Positions 48,401 through 61,137 of a stretch of 64,000 nucleotides of DNA are shown one piece after another (position 1 is the first letter of the stretch; the number at the start of each line of letters is the position of its first letter). A program made the position numbers and the translations under genes. The stretch is from positions 2,046,001-2,110,000 of the forward strand of contig CADCXA010000055.1 of assembly GCA_902806565.1 (NCBI GenBank), in the 5' to 3' direction. A model generated the notes under the pieces. That model searched no databases. It saw only the letters and a program-made list of their open reading frames with translations, and was not told the DNA's origin. The stretch comes from Hypoxylon rubiginosum. Taxonomy: Eukaryota; Ascomycota; Sordariomycetes; Xylariales; Hypoxylaceae.

Positions 48401-51400
48401 TCTAAAAGTTTTAAAATTATTATACCTTTATAATAATATACGGAACTTACATTTATATTTTACTAATAAATATTTTTAATTAATTAAAATAAAAACTAAA
48501 TTTTTAATATAAAATTAATTTATTTACTTATAAAATATATTTAAAATATTTAAACATTTATATTATAAAAATTAAAATAAGTTAAAATTTATAAAGTTTA
48601 TAATAAAATAAGTTTAATAGAAAACTAAGTTAAAATATAAAAATAAAAATAATTAATATAAAAAAAATATTTATTAACTATTTAATTAAAATATAAAACT
48701 TTATTTAATTAAATATACTTTAATTATTTTTTATTTATTTTTTATATTTTATATAAATCTTTTTTAAACTTATCTTTTATATATAAGTAATATATAAAAA
48801 AACATATAATATAATATATATAAATTATAAAATATAAAAAGAAAATTAATATTATATAAAAACCTATAAAATATATATATTATTATTATTTTTAAAACTA
48901 AAAATATAATATACTTAATTAAATATATTACTTATAAAACTATAATTTAACATTTAATATACTAAGTATATAAAACATTAAAATATTTATATTTAAATAA
49001 ATTTAAATATAATCTCGGTTATATTATTTTATAATTATTTAAAAAAAACATTATTATAATAATTAAAAAAAAAAAGTTACTTACTAGTTATAATATTAAC
49101 GTTAATAAAAAGCTTTTTATCCCATTTATATTTATATGGTTAAATTATTTAATTAATAAATAAATATTATTAAAATTTAAAATTATATATATATAAATTA
49201 AAAAATTAATAATATATAATCTTTTATTAAATTTATATATTATTCGTAATATAAATATAACTTGTTTTAATATTAATATTAAACTATTATAAAGTTATTA
49301 TTAAGTTATAATTAAGTTATAATTAAGCTATAATTAAATTTTAAATTATAAATAATACGAATTTATATTATTAAAAAAAATAAAAAGAAAAAATTAAATA
49401 TTAATATATTTTAAAAAAAGCTAAAAAATTCTTATTATAAAAACTTATATTAATAAATAAAGAAATAATTATATAATATTATATAAAATAAAGGAAATAA
49501 GAATAAGTTTATTTAATATTATTTAGTTTTAAACTTATAATTAAACTAATTTAAAATATAATTTATATTAAAAGAAAAAAAAAAAAAACTAATTAAAATT
49601 ATTTAATTATTATTTTTAGTAAAAAGTTTTTCTAGTAATTAAATTAAACTTTTATTAAAATATTTAATTAGTTTTAATATAATTATAATTAAAATATTAT
49701 TATTATTATAAATTATAATATTAAAGTTATTATTTTTTATATTATTAATTAAATAAAATATAAATAATATAAACTTAAAATTAATTATTAAGAAAAAGTT
49801 TAATTAATATTATAATAAAAAAGTGTAGTAATTTATACTATAAGTTTAAAATATAAATATAAATAATTTTATATTATTATTTAATAAAAAAATTAATTAT
49901 TTATAATAAAATAAAAGTTTAATTTTAACATTATTTTTATTTTTATTTAATGTTAATTAAAAACATTTTCTTAGATAGTTGTTTTTATATATATTAAAAT
50001 TATTATTATTATATTAATTATTATTATAATAATTAATAATAAATTAATAATAAATAAAATTAATAAAAACAATATTTAATATATTTATATTAAAATTAAT
50101 ATCAAAAATAACATTTAAATTAATATTAAAATTATATAATAATTTAACAATATTTTTTAATTTAATAAAATTATAAATATTTTTAACTTAGTTTTTTTTA
50201 ATATAAAGATATTTAATAAAACTGGTATTTAAATTAATTTTCTACTTTTTATAATATTTTTTAAAAAGTAATTTGTTAATATAAATATAATAACTTATAT
50301 TTAAAATAATTTAAGTAATATAAAAATATATTTTTTCCTTTTTTTATTTTATAATTAATATATTTTTTAAATTAAAAATAAACTATATAAAATAAGTAAA
50401 TATAAATTATAAAAAAACCTTAAGAAATAAAAAATATAGTTTTTTATAAAATAAATAATAAAATTTAAAAATAATATTAAAATTTTTATTATTATTATAA
50501 AAGAAATAATAAAATAAACTATATATAATAAAATTATTAAAAAATGGTTAAAAAAAAAAGATAAAATAGTTATAATTAATAATATAATATAAGTTTTTTT
50601 AAATATAAATAAAATTAAAAAAATTATTAATTATATTATTATTTTTATTTTTTAAAAGTTTTTTTTAATAAATTTTTATATAGTTTATATTAAATTATTA
50701 ATTAGTAATTTATAGGATAATATAAACTTATTTTATACTTTAAATAATATTTATAATATAATAAATTTTATTATAAATAATAATTATTTTATAACTTGTT
50801 AATATATTTATATAAATAATTAAATTATTTTTATTAAGGGAAATTTATTATATAAGTGGATTTTAATAATAAAAAGAATAATTATATAATATTATTTAAA
50901 TATTTTAAATATATTAAGTTAATAATATATTTAAAATTTTATTATTATTAATTAAGAAAAATTATAATTATTTTTAAGGTTTAGATATTATTTTAGAAAA
51001 ATTTTAATGTTTAAATAAAAATATAATTAAATATAATAGTTTATTATAATAATTAAAGTTAGAAATATTAAAATTAAAAATAATATAAATAAAAGTGGTA
51101 TAATTTAAAGTTTTATTAATTATATTAATTTTTATATTATTTATATGTTAAAAGATTTAAAATTAATATTTGTTTTTATATAAAATATTATTAGTTAAAA
51201 TTAAAATATAATTAATTGGATTAAAAAAAAATAAAAAATAAGATATATTAATATTATTTATTTATTTTTTATTATTATTTTATATATTTTTTACTATAAT
51301 ATAATAAATGTAATAAATAAAATTATAATATATATTTTTATTATTAAAAGTATAAGTTATAAAAATTAAAGGGGTATTAAAGTAATTAGAATAATAAAAA

Positions 51401-53350
51401 TTAATTATTTTAAATAATTATATTTGTTTTTTATTTTAAAAAAATAAAATAAAAGTAAATAGTTTTAAACTTATTATTAAAACTGAAAATATTTATTATA
51501 ATAATTAATAATAAAGTAATTTATTATAATAATTAATTATAAAATATAAAATAATATTTATAAAATTATTAATATTTTTTTAAGGTTGTTAAAAAATAAA
51601 TAAATAAGAGGTATTTAAGTTATTTAATTAAAGATTTAAATATTTTTATTTATATAGTTAAAGTTTTATAATATAGTATTTAAATATTTTTAAGTTATAT
51701 TATAAAAAAGGTAGGTATTTTTTAAATTTAGATATTATTTTTAAGTTTTTTTTGTTTTTTAAAATTAATATATTATTAAAAAATAAAAATATTTTTATAT
51801 GGTATAAATATAGTTAATATAAAGGAATAGGTGATATTTAAGTATATAAAAAGTTTTAAGTTTTAAATTTTAAAAGGGGTAATTTTTATTTTTTTATTTT
51901 AAATATATTATATATATTTTTAAAGTTGTTTTTTAAAACTAAATAATTATAATATTTTTTAACAAGGTTATATATTTAAGTAAATAAGTAGGTATTTAAA
52001 ATTAAAAAAAAAAAAAATTAATATAAAGTTATATTTTTATTATATTTTTTTTTTATTTTTTTTTATATTTATTCCCTTTTTTTTTTTTTATACTTTTTTA
52101 GTTTTTATAATAAAATTTTAAGATATAATAAATTTAAAATCTATACGATAAATAAAAACGTAATTTATATTTAAATATTTTTTATTTATTAATTATTTTA
52201 AATACTTAAAAATATTAGTTATAATTTTATATAATAAATTTTTATTTAAATTATTTTATAAGAAATTAATAAATTTATTTAATTAAATTTATTTTATTTT
52301 ATTTATATTATATTATATTTATTAATTATTTAATGTTTAAATAAAATTTTATATATTTAAATATAATATATTTTTTTTTTTTTTTTATTATAATCTTTTT
52401 TTTTTAAGTTTTTTTTTTATTTTTCTTTTTATTTTTTTTTATTTTTATATTAACATGGTTAATATTTATTTTAATTTTTAAGTTTATAATGTTTTTTATT
52501 ATTTTATAGTTAAATAGTTTATTTAATTTTATTAATTTTATAAAATTAAATATATTTCTTTATTATATTTTATTTTATTTTATTTTATAGGTTATAATTT
52601 TAAGGAACTTATTATTATTAGTAATAATAAATGTTTAAATCTAAACTAAGTTATAAAAATAAAATAATTAATATAAATATTATAGTAACGTTTTTTTAAA
52701 TATTTTATATTTTAAATTTTATTAGTTTTAACGTTATAAATTTTTATTATATTATTATTAATTATGTTAATTATTATATTTTAAATATAGTAAATTAATA
52801 AATTTATATAAATAGTGTATAATTTTAATGTTACTTATAAGATATTATTAAAAATTAAATTATTAAATAATTTAATAATTAAAAAATATTATTTTTTTTA
52901 AATTAAAATATTAATAATTTAATAGATTATTAATTAAAATAATATTATTTAAATATTAATTTATATAACTAATTTTTATAAATATATTAAAGTTTATTAA
53001 ATTTATTTATTAAATAAAAAAATTATTAATATATTAAACTAATAATATAAAGTTATTAAAAAAAAGTATATTTATAATATAAAACTTAAAATATTATATT
53101 TTTTATAGTTTTTTAAGTTATTTAATAATAAGATTTTTATTAATATAAATGTTATAATAAATATAATTAAAAATATTTATATAATTTATAAAATTTTTTT
53201 TAATATTAAGGTTTTTATTAAAAATAATATATAATATTGTTTAATTTATATTATATATAAAAAGATAATTATAATTTTAAAGTATTTATTTAATTTTAAT
53301 ATAAAATATAAAAGTTATTATAATATAAAAAGTAAAAATAAAAATAATAA

Positions 53351-53508
53351 GTATAAAATATTAATAAAAATTAAATAAAAGTAATAATATAAAATATTAA
53401 TAAAAAAAAAAGTAAATAATAATATAAAATATTAATAAAAGTTAAAAAAGAATTATAATATAAGTTGTTATTAAAAAAAAGTAGATAATAATATAAAATA
53501 TTAATGAA
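53351..53508. repeat. Irregular tandem repeat, four copies of ~25-30 bp core
   Basis: The core AATATAAAATATTAATAAA (or ATGAA) recurs four times, each copy preceded by GTA-type words (GTAAATAAT, GTAGATAAT). Spacing varies between about 30 and 70 bp. Confidence 0.6.
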
Positions 53509-54700
53509 GGTTAAAAGTTAAAAGCGTATAGTTTTTATTTTAATATTATATAATTAAAAGTGTAAAACTTTTATTTTAATATTATAGAGTTTTTTTTTAT
53601 TTTTTTTTTATTAAGTTAAAGTTTTTAAATTTAATTAAAAAAATCTTATTATTTATTATAATTTAAGTATTTTATTAAGTTTATTAATACTTAATATAAT
53701 TAATTTATTTTTTTATAATATTATTTTAAGTTTATTATTAATAATAAATAAAAAAATAAATAATAAAAAGGTTAAAAATGGTGATAATAATAAATATAAT
53801 AAGAATAAAAATAATAATAATAATAATAGTAATAATAAATATAAAAAAAATAAAAAGGAATAATTTATTATTAATATTAATTAGTTTATAAACCTTAAAA
53901 AATAAGTTTTTTTATGTAAAATTAAAGTTATTTTTATATACCGTTTTTAGATTAGTTAAATTAAATAATATTATATTATAATATTTAAAGTTTTATTATT
54001 TTTATTTTAATTAATTAAAATTTAGTTTATTTATATTTTTTAATATTAAATGTAATATAGTTAAAAATTATTATTATAATTAATATTAAATAGTAAATAA
54101 TAGTATAATAGATTTTTATTTAATTTTTATTAATAATATTATTTTAATATATAATAGTATTTATTTTTTAAATATATATAAAAATAAAATTATATTATTA
54201 GAAAGTTTTAATATTTTTATAGTAAAAAATATAATTTTATAATATATATTTATATTTAATTTTAATTTTAGATAATTTGAAATTTTTTTTTTATAAAGTT
54301 AAATTTTTAACGTTTTAAAAGATAATTTATTATTATATTTTTTATGGTTTTAAATTTAGTTAATATTTTATTATTAAAATAAGGGAAGTTTTTAATTAAA
54401 GGTTTATATATAATAAGTATAAAATATATATAATACTTAGTTTTTTATATTTTTTTAAGGTTTTTATATTAAGATTTTAATTTTTATTATTTAAATAAAA
54501 CTATAAACTTGTTAATTATTTTTAAAGTTTAAATAAAAGTTTTAAGATTTTTATAGTTAAAATAAAAATTAAAAAGTTTAAATAAAAGTTATTAGTTTAT
54601 AAATATAAAAAAAGAAATAAGTTTAAAAATTAAGTTTTAATATATAGGTTTTTTTATTTTAATTTTATTTTATATATATATATTTAATTTAATAGTTTTT

Positions 54701-54770
54701 TAAATTTATAACTTTTTATATAATAATATAATTATTTTTTTATTATATAATTAATTTTATAATATTTTAA
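54701..54770. repeat. Dispersed repeat within AT block 2, copy 1
   Basis: TTTTTTAAATTTATAACTTT followed by TTATATAATAATATAATTAT matches 55793-55860 (copy 2) with mostly A/G and C/T differences. A shorter match starts near 55038. Confidence 0.6.
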
Positions 54771-55792
54771 TTTAGTTTTTTAAATATATAAGTAATTTAT
54801 TATTAGTTTTTATTATTAGTTATTATAATAGAAAAATAAAAAGAAAGTATATATATTAAAATAATTTATAAAAAAGTTTTTATTAAATAGATTTAATATA
54901 AAATAATAATAAAAAAGTTATATAAGTTATATATATAAGAATTATAGTTTTTATTATTTAAGTTAAATTATAATTTATTAGTTATTTTTAGGGCTTAGAA
55001 GTTATATAGATTTTATAGTTAAAATAATTTAATAACTTTTTAAATTTATAGTTTTTTATATTATAAAAAGTAATTTTAAACTTTATTATTAAAAAAAAAA
55101 ATAAGTATTATTAGTTTGTTATAACTTTTTTATATTAATAGTAAAATTATAAAATAAAAGTTAATATTATTTATTTATTTTATATTTTATTAAATATATT
55201 TTTTAATATTTTAAATATTAATATTAATTATTAATATTAATATAATAATATATTTTAATTTTATTAATTTAAAGTTATTTATTTAAGTATATAATATTTT
55301 ATAAAATAATAAAATATTTAATTTTTATAACTTATTTAGGTATATTAAAAGTTGTTAAATTTATTAAAATTTTATTTTATTTTATTTAATTTTATTTAAT
55401 TAATTTTATTTTTTTTATTTTTAATTTATTAATTTTATATTTTTTATTTATTATTAATTATTTAATAGTAAAATTATAAAATACTAAAAGTATAAAATAA
55501 TTTATATATAAATATTAAAATAAATGTTTATTAATTTTATTTATATTTTTTTTTTTTTTTTATATTTTAATTTATTTTGTAATTAATATTATTAAAAGTT
55601 AACATTAAGTTTTAATAGGATAAAATATATATAATAATATGTTTTTTATAGTAAATTATTTATATATTATTTATTAAAGTTTTAATTAGTTTATAATATA
55701 AAAGAAGAAATAATATAAGGGATAGAATAGGTTTTTTAGTTTATTAATTTTTTTATTTTAGTTTTTTATTATTTAATATTTTACTTTTTTAA

Positions 55793-55860
55793 GTTTATAG
55801 TTTTTTATATAATAATAAGATTATTTTTTTATTATATAACTAGTTTTATAATTTTAATAG
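55793..55860. repeat. Dispersed repeat within AT block 2, copy 2
   Basis: TTTAAGTTTATAGTTTTTTA followed by TATAATAATAAGATTATTTT is the counterpart of 54701-54770, about 1.1 kb away in the same orientation. It keeps more G. Confidence 0.6.
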
Positions 55861-58800
55861 TATTTTTTAATATTATTATAATAATATTATTATTAAATAA
55901 TTAAATATTTATATATTAAATTTGTTTTTTTTATAAAAGTAAAAGTATTTTTTTTAATAAAACTTTTTATTTTTTTATTTTTTATTATTTTTTATTTATA
56001 TTAATTTATTATTATATTTTTTATAAGCTTTATTTTTTTAGTTACTTTATTTTTTTATAATAAGCTTGGTTTTTAAATAATAATAAATAAGTTTTTTAGT
56101 TATAATTACTTATTTTTATTTAATATAATACTTGTTATTTAAATAAATTTAAAAGTATTAGTTTTTATTATAAATATTAATAAGTATAAACTATTATATA
56201 AAATAAAATAAAATATAGTTAATAAGTGGTTAAGGTTAATTATAATTAATTTATTTAAAAATTTTAACGGTTTTAATATAAATTTATTAACGTTTATTTT
56301 TATATTTTAAATTTTTTAATATAATATAAAAACATTTTTTATATTTATAAATTAATTAATATTAAAAGATTTTATTAAAAAAGTAGTTAACTTAAAATAG
56401 TAATTATAATATTTTAATAAACTTTTATAAAAAAATAAATAAGTTTTAAAGGATTTTAAATATATTATTTTTTATTTAATTTCTTTTATTAAAATAATAA
56501 AAAATTGGAATAAAATGTTTAATTAATTTAATAAAATTTATTTATTATTTAACTTTTAGTTAAATAAAATAAAGGATTATTTTTATTATTTTTACTTTTA
56601 ATATATTTTTAAAAATATAAAAGATTTGGTTTTTAATATATTAAATTATAATATAGTTTATATAAAGTATTTTTACCACTTATTAATTTATATAAAACGT
56701 TGTTTTATTATATATTAAAATGTAAAATTTAATTATTATTAGTTTATTATATAAGAGAAATTTTTTATAATTATATTTTAATATAAGGTATTTAAATATA
56801 TTTAAAGTTATAATAAATAATTTATTATTATATAGGTTTTTAAGGTATTTATACTTTTAAATAAAAATGGTTATAATAAAAAATTAAATATAATAAAGGG
56901 TTAAAAAGTATTTATTTATAATAATAAGTTTTTTTTTTTAAATATAATAAAGGATTTTTATAATATAAATAAAGTTTAATTTTATTATTATATTATTTAA
57001 TATATTTTATAATTAGTTAATTATTATTTTTATTTTAATATTAAAATATTTTAAAGTTTTTATTTTATTTGTTTATATTATTAAATATTTAAATAAAAAA
57101 TAATATAAAAATATTAATTTATTATATACTTTTTATTTTTATAATTTTAATTAATAATAGTTAGCTTTTTTATTTTTATAAAGGTTATTTTTATTAACTA
57201 ATTATAAGTTAACTAAATATAAATATAATTTTTTTTTAATTTCTTAAATTTTATTATATAAATAACTAATATAAAATTTAATTTTCTTTTTAATAAAAAA
57301 CTTTACTTTTTATATTTTTTTTATAATATATTTATTTAAATATTTAAAAGATTTATTATAAAATATATTATTAAAATTATTAATAATTCTTAAAATGGAT
57401 TAAGTTATAGTTAATTATATAAAATATAATATATATAAAATATATAAAATTTAAGTTTATATATAAAATATTTATATTAAAATTTTATTTTTACTTTATT
57501 ATTTTTATATAGTTTTATTATAATTATGTTTTTTTTATAAATAATTAATTAATAAAATATTATTTATAATTATAGTTATTATAAATTTTTTAAAAGTAAT
57601 TTAAATAATATATTTTATTATTAAAAACTTAGTTTTTTTTCTTTTTAATAAACTTTAAATTGTTTTTAATTTTTAATATCTTGGTATTTTATTAGGTTTA
57701 ATATATATTTAATAAAATAAGAAGTTATTATAATTTTATATTATTTATTTAAATGATTTTTTTTAATTTGTTTATATATTTTAAATTATTTTTACTTTTC
57801 TAATATTTTATTAAATTTAATAAATATATATTTAATATAATAAAAAGTTATAGCTTAATATTTTATTATTATTTAAATATATTATTATTTTTAGTTATTA
57901 ATAAATACCTAAGTATTTATATAAAATATTATATATATATTTAAATTAAATAGGTAGTTAATTAATTAGTAGTTATATATATAACTATATATTTTAATTA
58001 TAAATAAAATTAAAAACTTCTTAAAAAAGTAAAATACCTTATTATTTATTATATTTTCTTTTTAAAATATAATAAATTTTATATTTAATATATTAGTAAT
58101 TTTTTAATATATTAAGTTTTTTAATAATAATTTATATAAAATATATAAAGAAATAATAATATTTATTTTTTTTAACCATTAAAAAAATTATAATATATAA
58201 TATTTTTAAAAGAATATAAAATATATAAAAACTTTAAATTTATTAGTTTTTTATTTAATTATAAAATAATAAATAGTATATTTTTATTATATTTAATATA
58301 TATTATTATTAATAATTATTTATTTATAATATTAAATTTAATATTTTTTAAATATGGTTTCATTTATTTAATTTTATAAAAAACGTGTTAGTTTTTTTTT
58401 ATTAATTTAAAATAACATTTATTTATTAGTTTTATTTTAATATAATAAACATATAATAATAATATAATTAAAAAAATAAAAAATTATAAAAACCTTTTTT
58501 ATATAATAAGTAATATTTTTATTTTATTATAATAAAAATATATTATTATTTTATAATAATATTATTTAATTATAAGTTTAAAAAACTTAGTATATTTAAT
58601 AAAATATTTTATTTATTTTAAATAAAATAAGAATATAAAAAAAACGTTATAAAATATTTTTATAAGTTATTATAAAAAGGAAAAATTAAGTTTATATTAT
58701 ATTTTTAATATTATAAAAGATTTAAAACGTTTAATAGTTTATTTTTTATAATTAAATATATAAACTAGGTTTATTTTTATTATAATATTTTAAAATATAT

Positions 58801-60948
58801 TAAAAGTATAAATATAAAAAAAATAATAAATTTAAAAATATAAAAAGTAATATTTTATTAAGTTTATTTTAATTGGTTATATTTTAATTAGTTATATAAA
58901 TATTTAAATATTTATTAAGCGTTTTTTATATTAAGTTAAAAATTTAATATATTTATATATTTTTTTATAAAATTGTTAAAATATTATATAATATTAACTT
59001 TTTTTTATTTTATTAATATTATTATAATTTCATTAGTTAATTAAATACTTAAAATCGCTTTATATTTTTTAACTTTTTCCTTTATAATTCCATTATTTTA
59101 AACTTAAAAATAATATAAATAAAATAAAAAAATTATATAAAATAAATTTTATTAAACTATATAAATTATTATTTTTTTTAAAAAATGGTAAAAATAATTA
59201 ATTAATTTTACGAAGAATTTATTAAATATATATTAAAATGTGGCTAGTTAATTAAAATTTAACTATTATAATATAAAAAAAACTAATAATAAAAAACTAA
59301 TAATAAAAAATTAATAATAAAAATTTTTTCTTTCCTTTTTTTTTTTTCCTTAATTAAAAAATAAGTTATATAACTAGTTTAATATTAATATATATTAACT
59401 TATTTATTTATATATATAATTATTTAAAACTAAGTTTATTTATTTAGTAATTTTTTTATTATTAATAATATTTTTAATATTTAATTATATAATTATAAAA
59501 TTAAATATATATAAAATATTATAATTAAATATTTAAAATATAAAGCGTTTTATATTTAATATTAAATAAAAGTTTTTTATTTTTTATATAATATATTATT
59601 TTAATTAATTTTAATTTTTATTTTATAGTAAATTTTATTATATTTTAATTAAAGTTTTTAATAATTATATAATATTAAATATATAAATATAATATTAAAT
59701 TATTTTAAAGTATATTATAAATTATATACTTAAAATAAAAAACTTTATAACTAAAAATAAAAAAGGGTTATTTATTAAAAAAATAGTGATTTTTTTTTAT
59801 ATTTTTTATTTTATTATTATAATGTAAATATTTATTAATTAATAAATTAATATTTTATAAATTAAAAAAATAGTTTTAAAAAATATAAAATATATTATAT
59901 TTAATTTATAATTTAAATTTATTTATATTAATATAAATAAAATATACGTATAATATATATTTATATTATTTATATTTATAATATATAATTTATTAAAAAA
60001 AAAAATAGTTTTTAATATAATTAAATATAAATAATAATAGATAATATTATTATTATTTAAATAAGTTTTAAAATAAAATTTAATTAGTTTAATTAATAAA
60101 TAAAATAAAAATAAATTTCTTTTTAGTTATTTATTTAAAAAAAGAAAATTAATTATATATTTAAATTATATTATTGTTTTTTATTAAATATTTTACTTTT
60201 TCTTTTATTATATTATAATAAAATATAGCGATTAATATTTTATAAAAAGTTATATAATTATTTTATAACTAGATTTTTTTTATTTTTTTCTTTTAAAAAA
60301 CTTATAAAACCTTTTATAAAATTAAATAACTATATATTATAAAAATATATATTTTTTTATAAGATATTTTAAATGTATTAATTAGGATATTTTTTAAGTT
60401 ATTTTTTAAGTTAAATATAATTTAAAATAAATAATAATATAGTTATTATTTAAATTAAAAATTATTAATATAAAAGTAAAGTTTTATTATAATTAGTAAC
60501 TATTATAAAATTTAAACTTGTAATTTTAATTTTAAAAGGATTATATTAATTTTAACCTGATTAATAAAAAATTCTAAAAACTTTATTTTATGTTTTATTA
60601 AAAGATTATTATTAACCTTAAAAAGTTTTATTATAAATTAAAACCTATATATTTAATAAAGTTTAATATTTTAAAAAAAGTTTTAAGCTTAAAATTTTAA
60701 CGTAAATTAAGTTATTTTATATTAATTACTATAAACTTATACTAGTTAAATTATTAAATTAATAAATAAATTATTTTTAATGTTATAAAATAACTAAAAT
60801 CTATAGGATTTATTAAATATAAAAAACCTAATTAAACACCATTTTAAATAAAACTATAATTAAAAACTTTAAATTAAAGTATTTATCTTAATTATTAAAA
60901 TATTATAATTAATAATTTAAAAATTAAAAACCTAGAGATTAAAATTAT

Positions 60949-61137
60949 AAAACTTAATAATAAAACTTAATAATAAAATTTAATAATAAAATTTAATAAT
61001 AAAACCTAATAATAAAATTTAATAATAAAATTAAATATTAAAATTTAATAATAAAATCTAGTAATAAAATTTAATAATAAGATTTAATAATAAAATTTAA
61101 TAATAAGATTTAATAATAAAATTTAATAATAAAATTT
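60949..61137. repeat. 13-bp minisatellite, about 14 copies
   Basis: Units of the form AAAACCTAATAAT repeat about 14 times. The two C positions appear as CC, CT, TC or TT in different units, and a few units have AAGA for AAAA or CTAG for CTAA. The array thus records graded C-to-T change from a common parent. One unit is irregular in length. Confidence 0.8.

Noticed and set aside
54640..55870. Pair of ~70-bp repeats 1.1 kb apart as the two ends of a small retroelement
   Set aside because: A third partial copy lies between them, no target-site duplication or terminal TG...CA is visible, and the interior is too mutated to judge.
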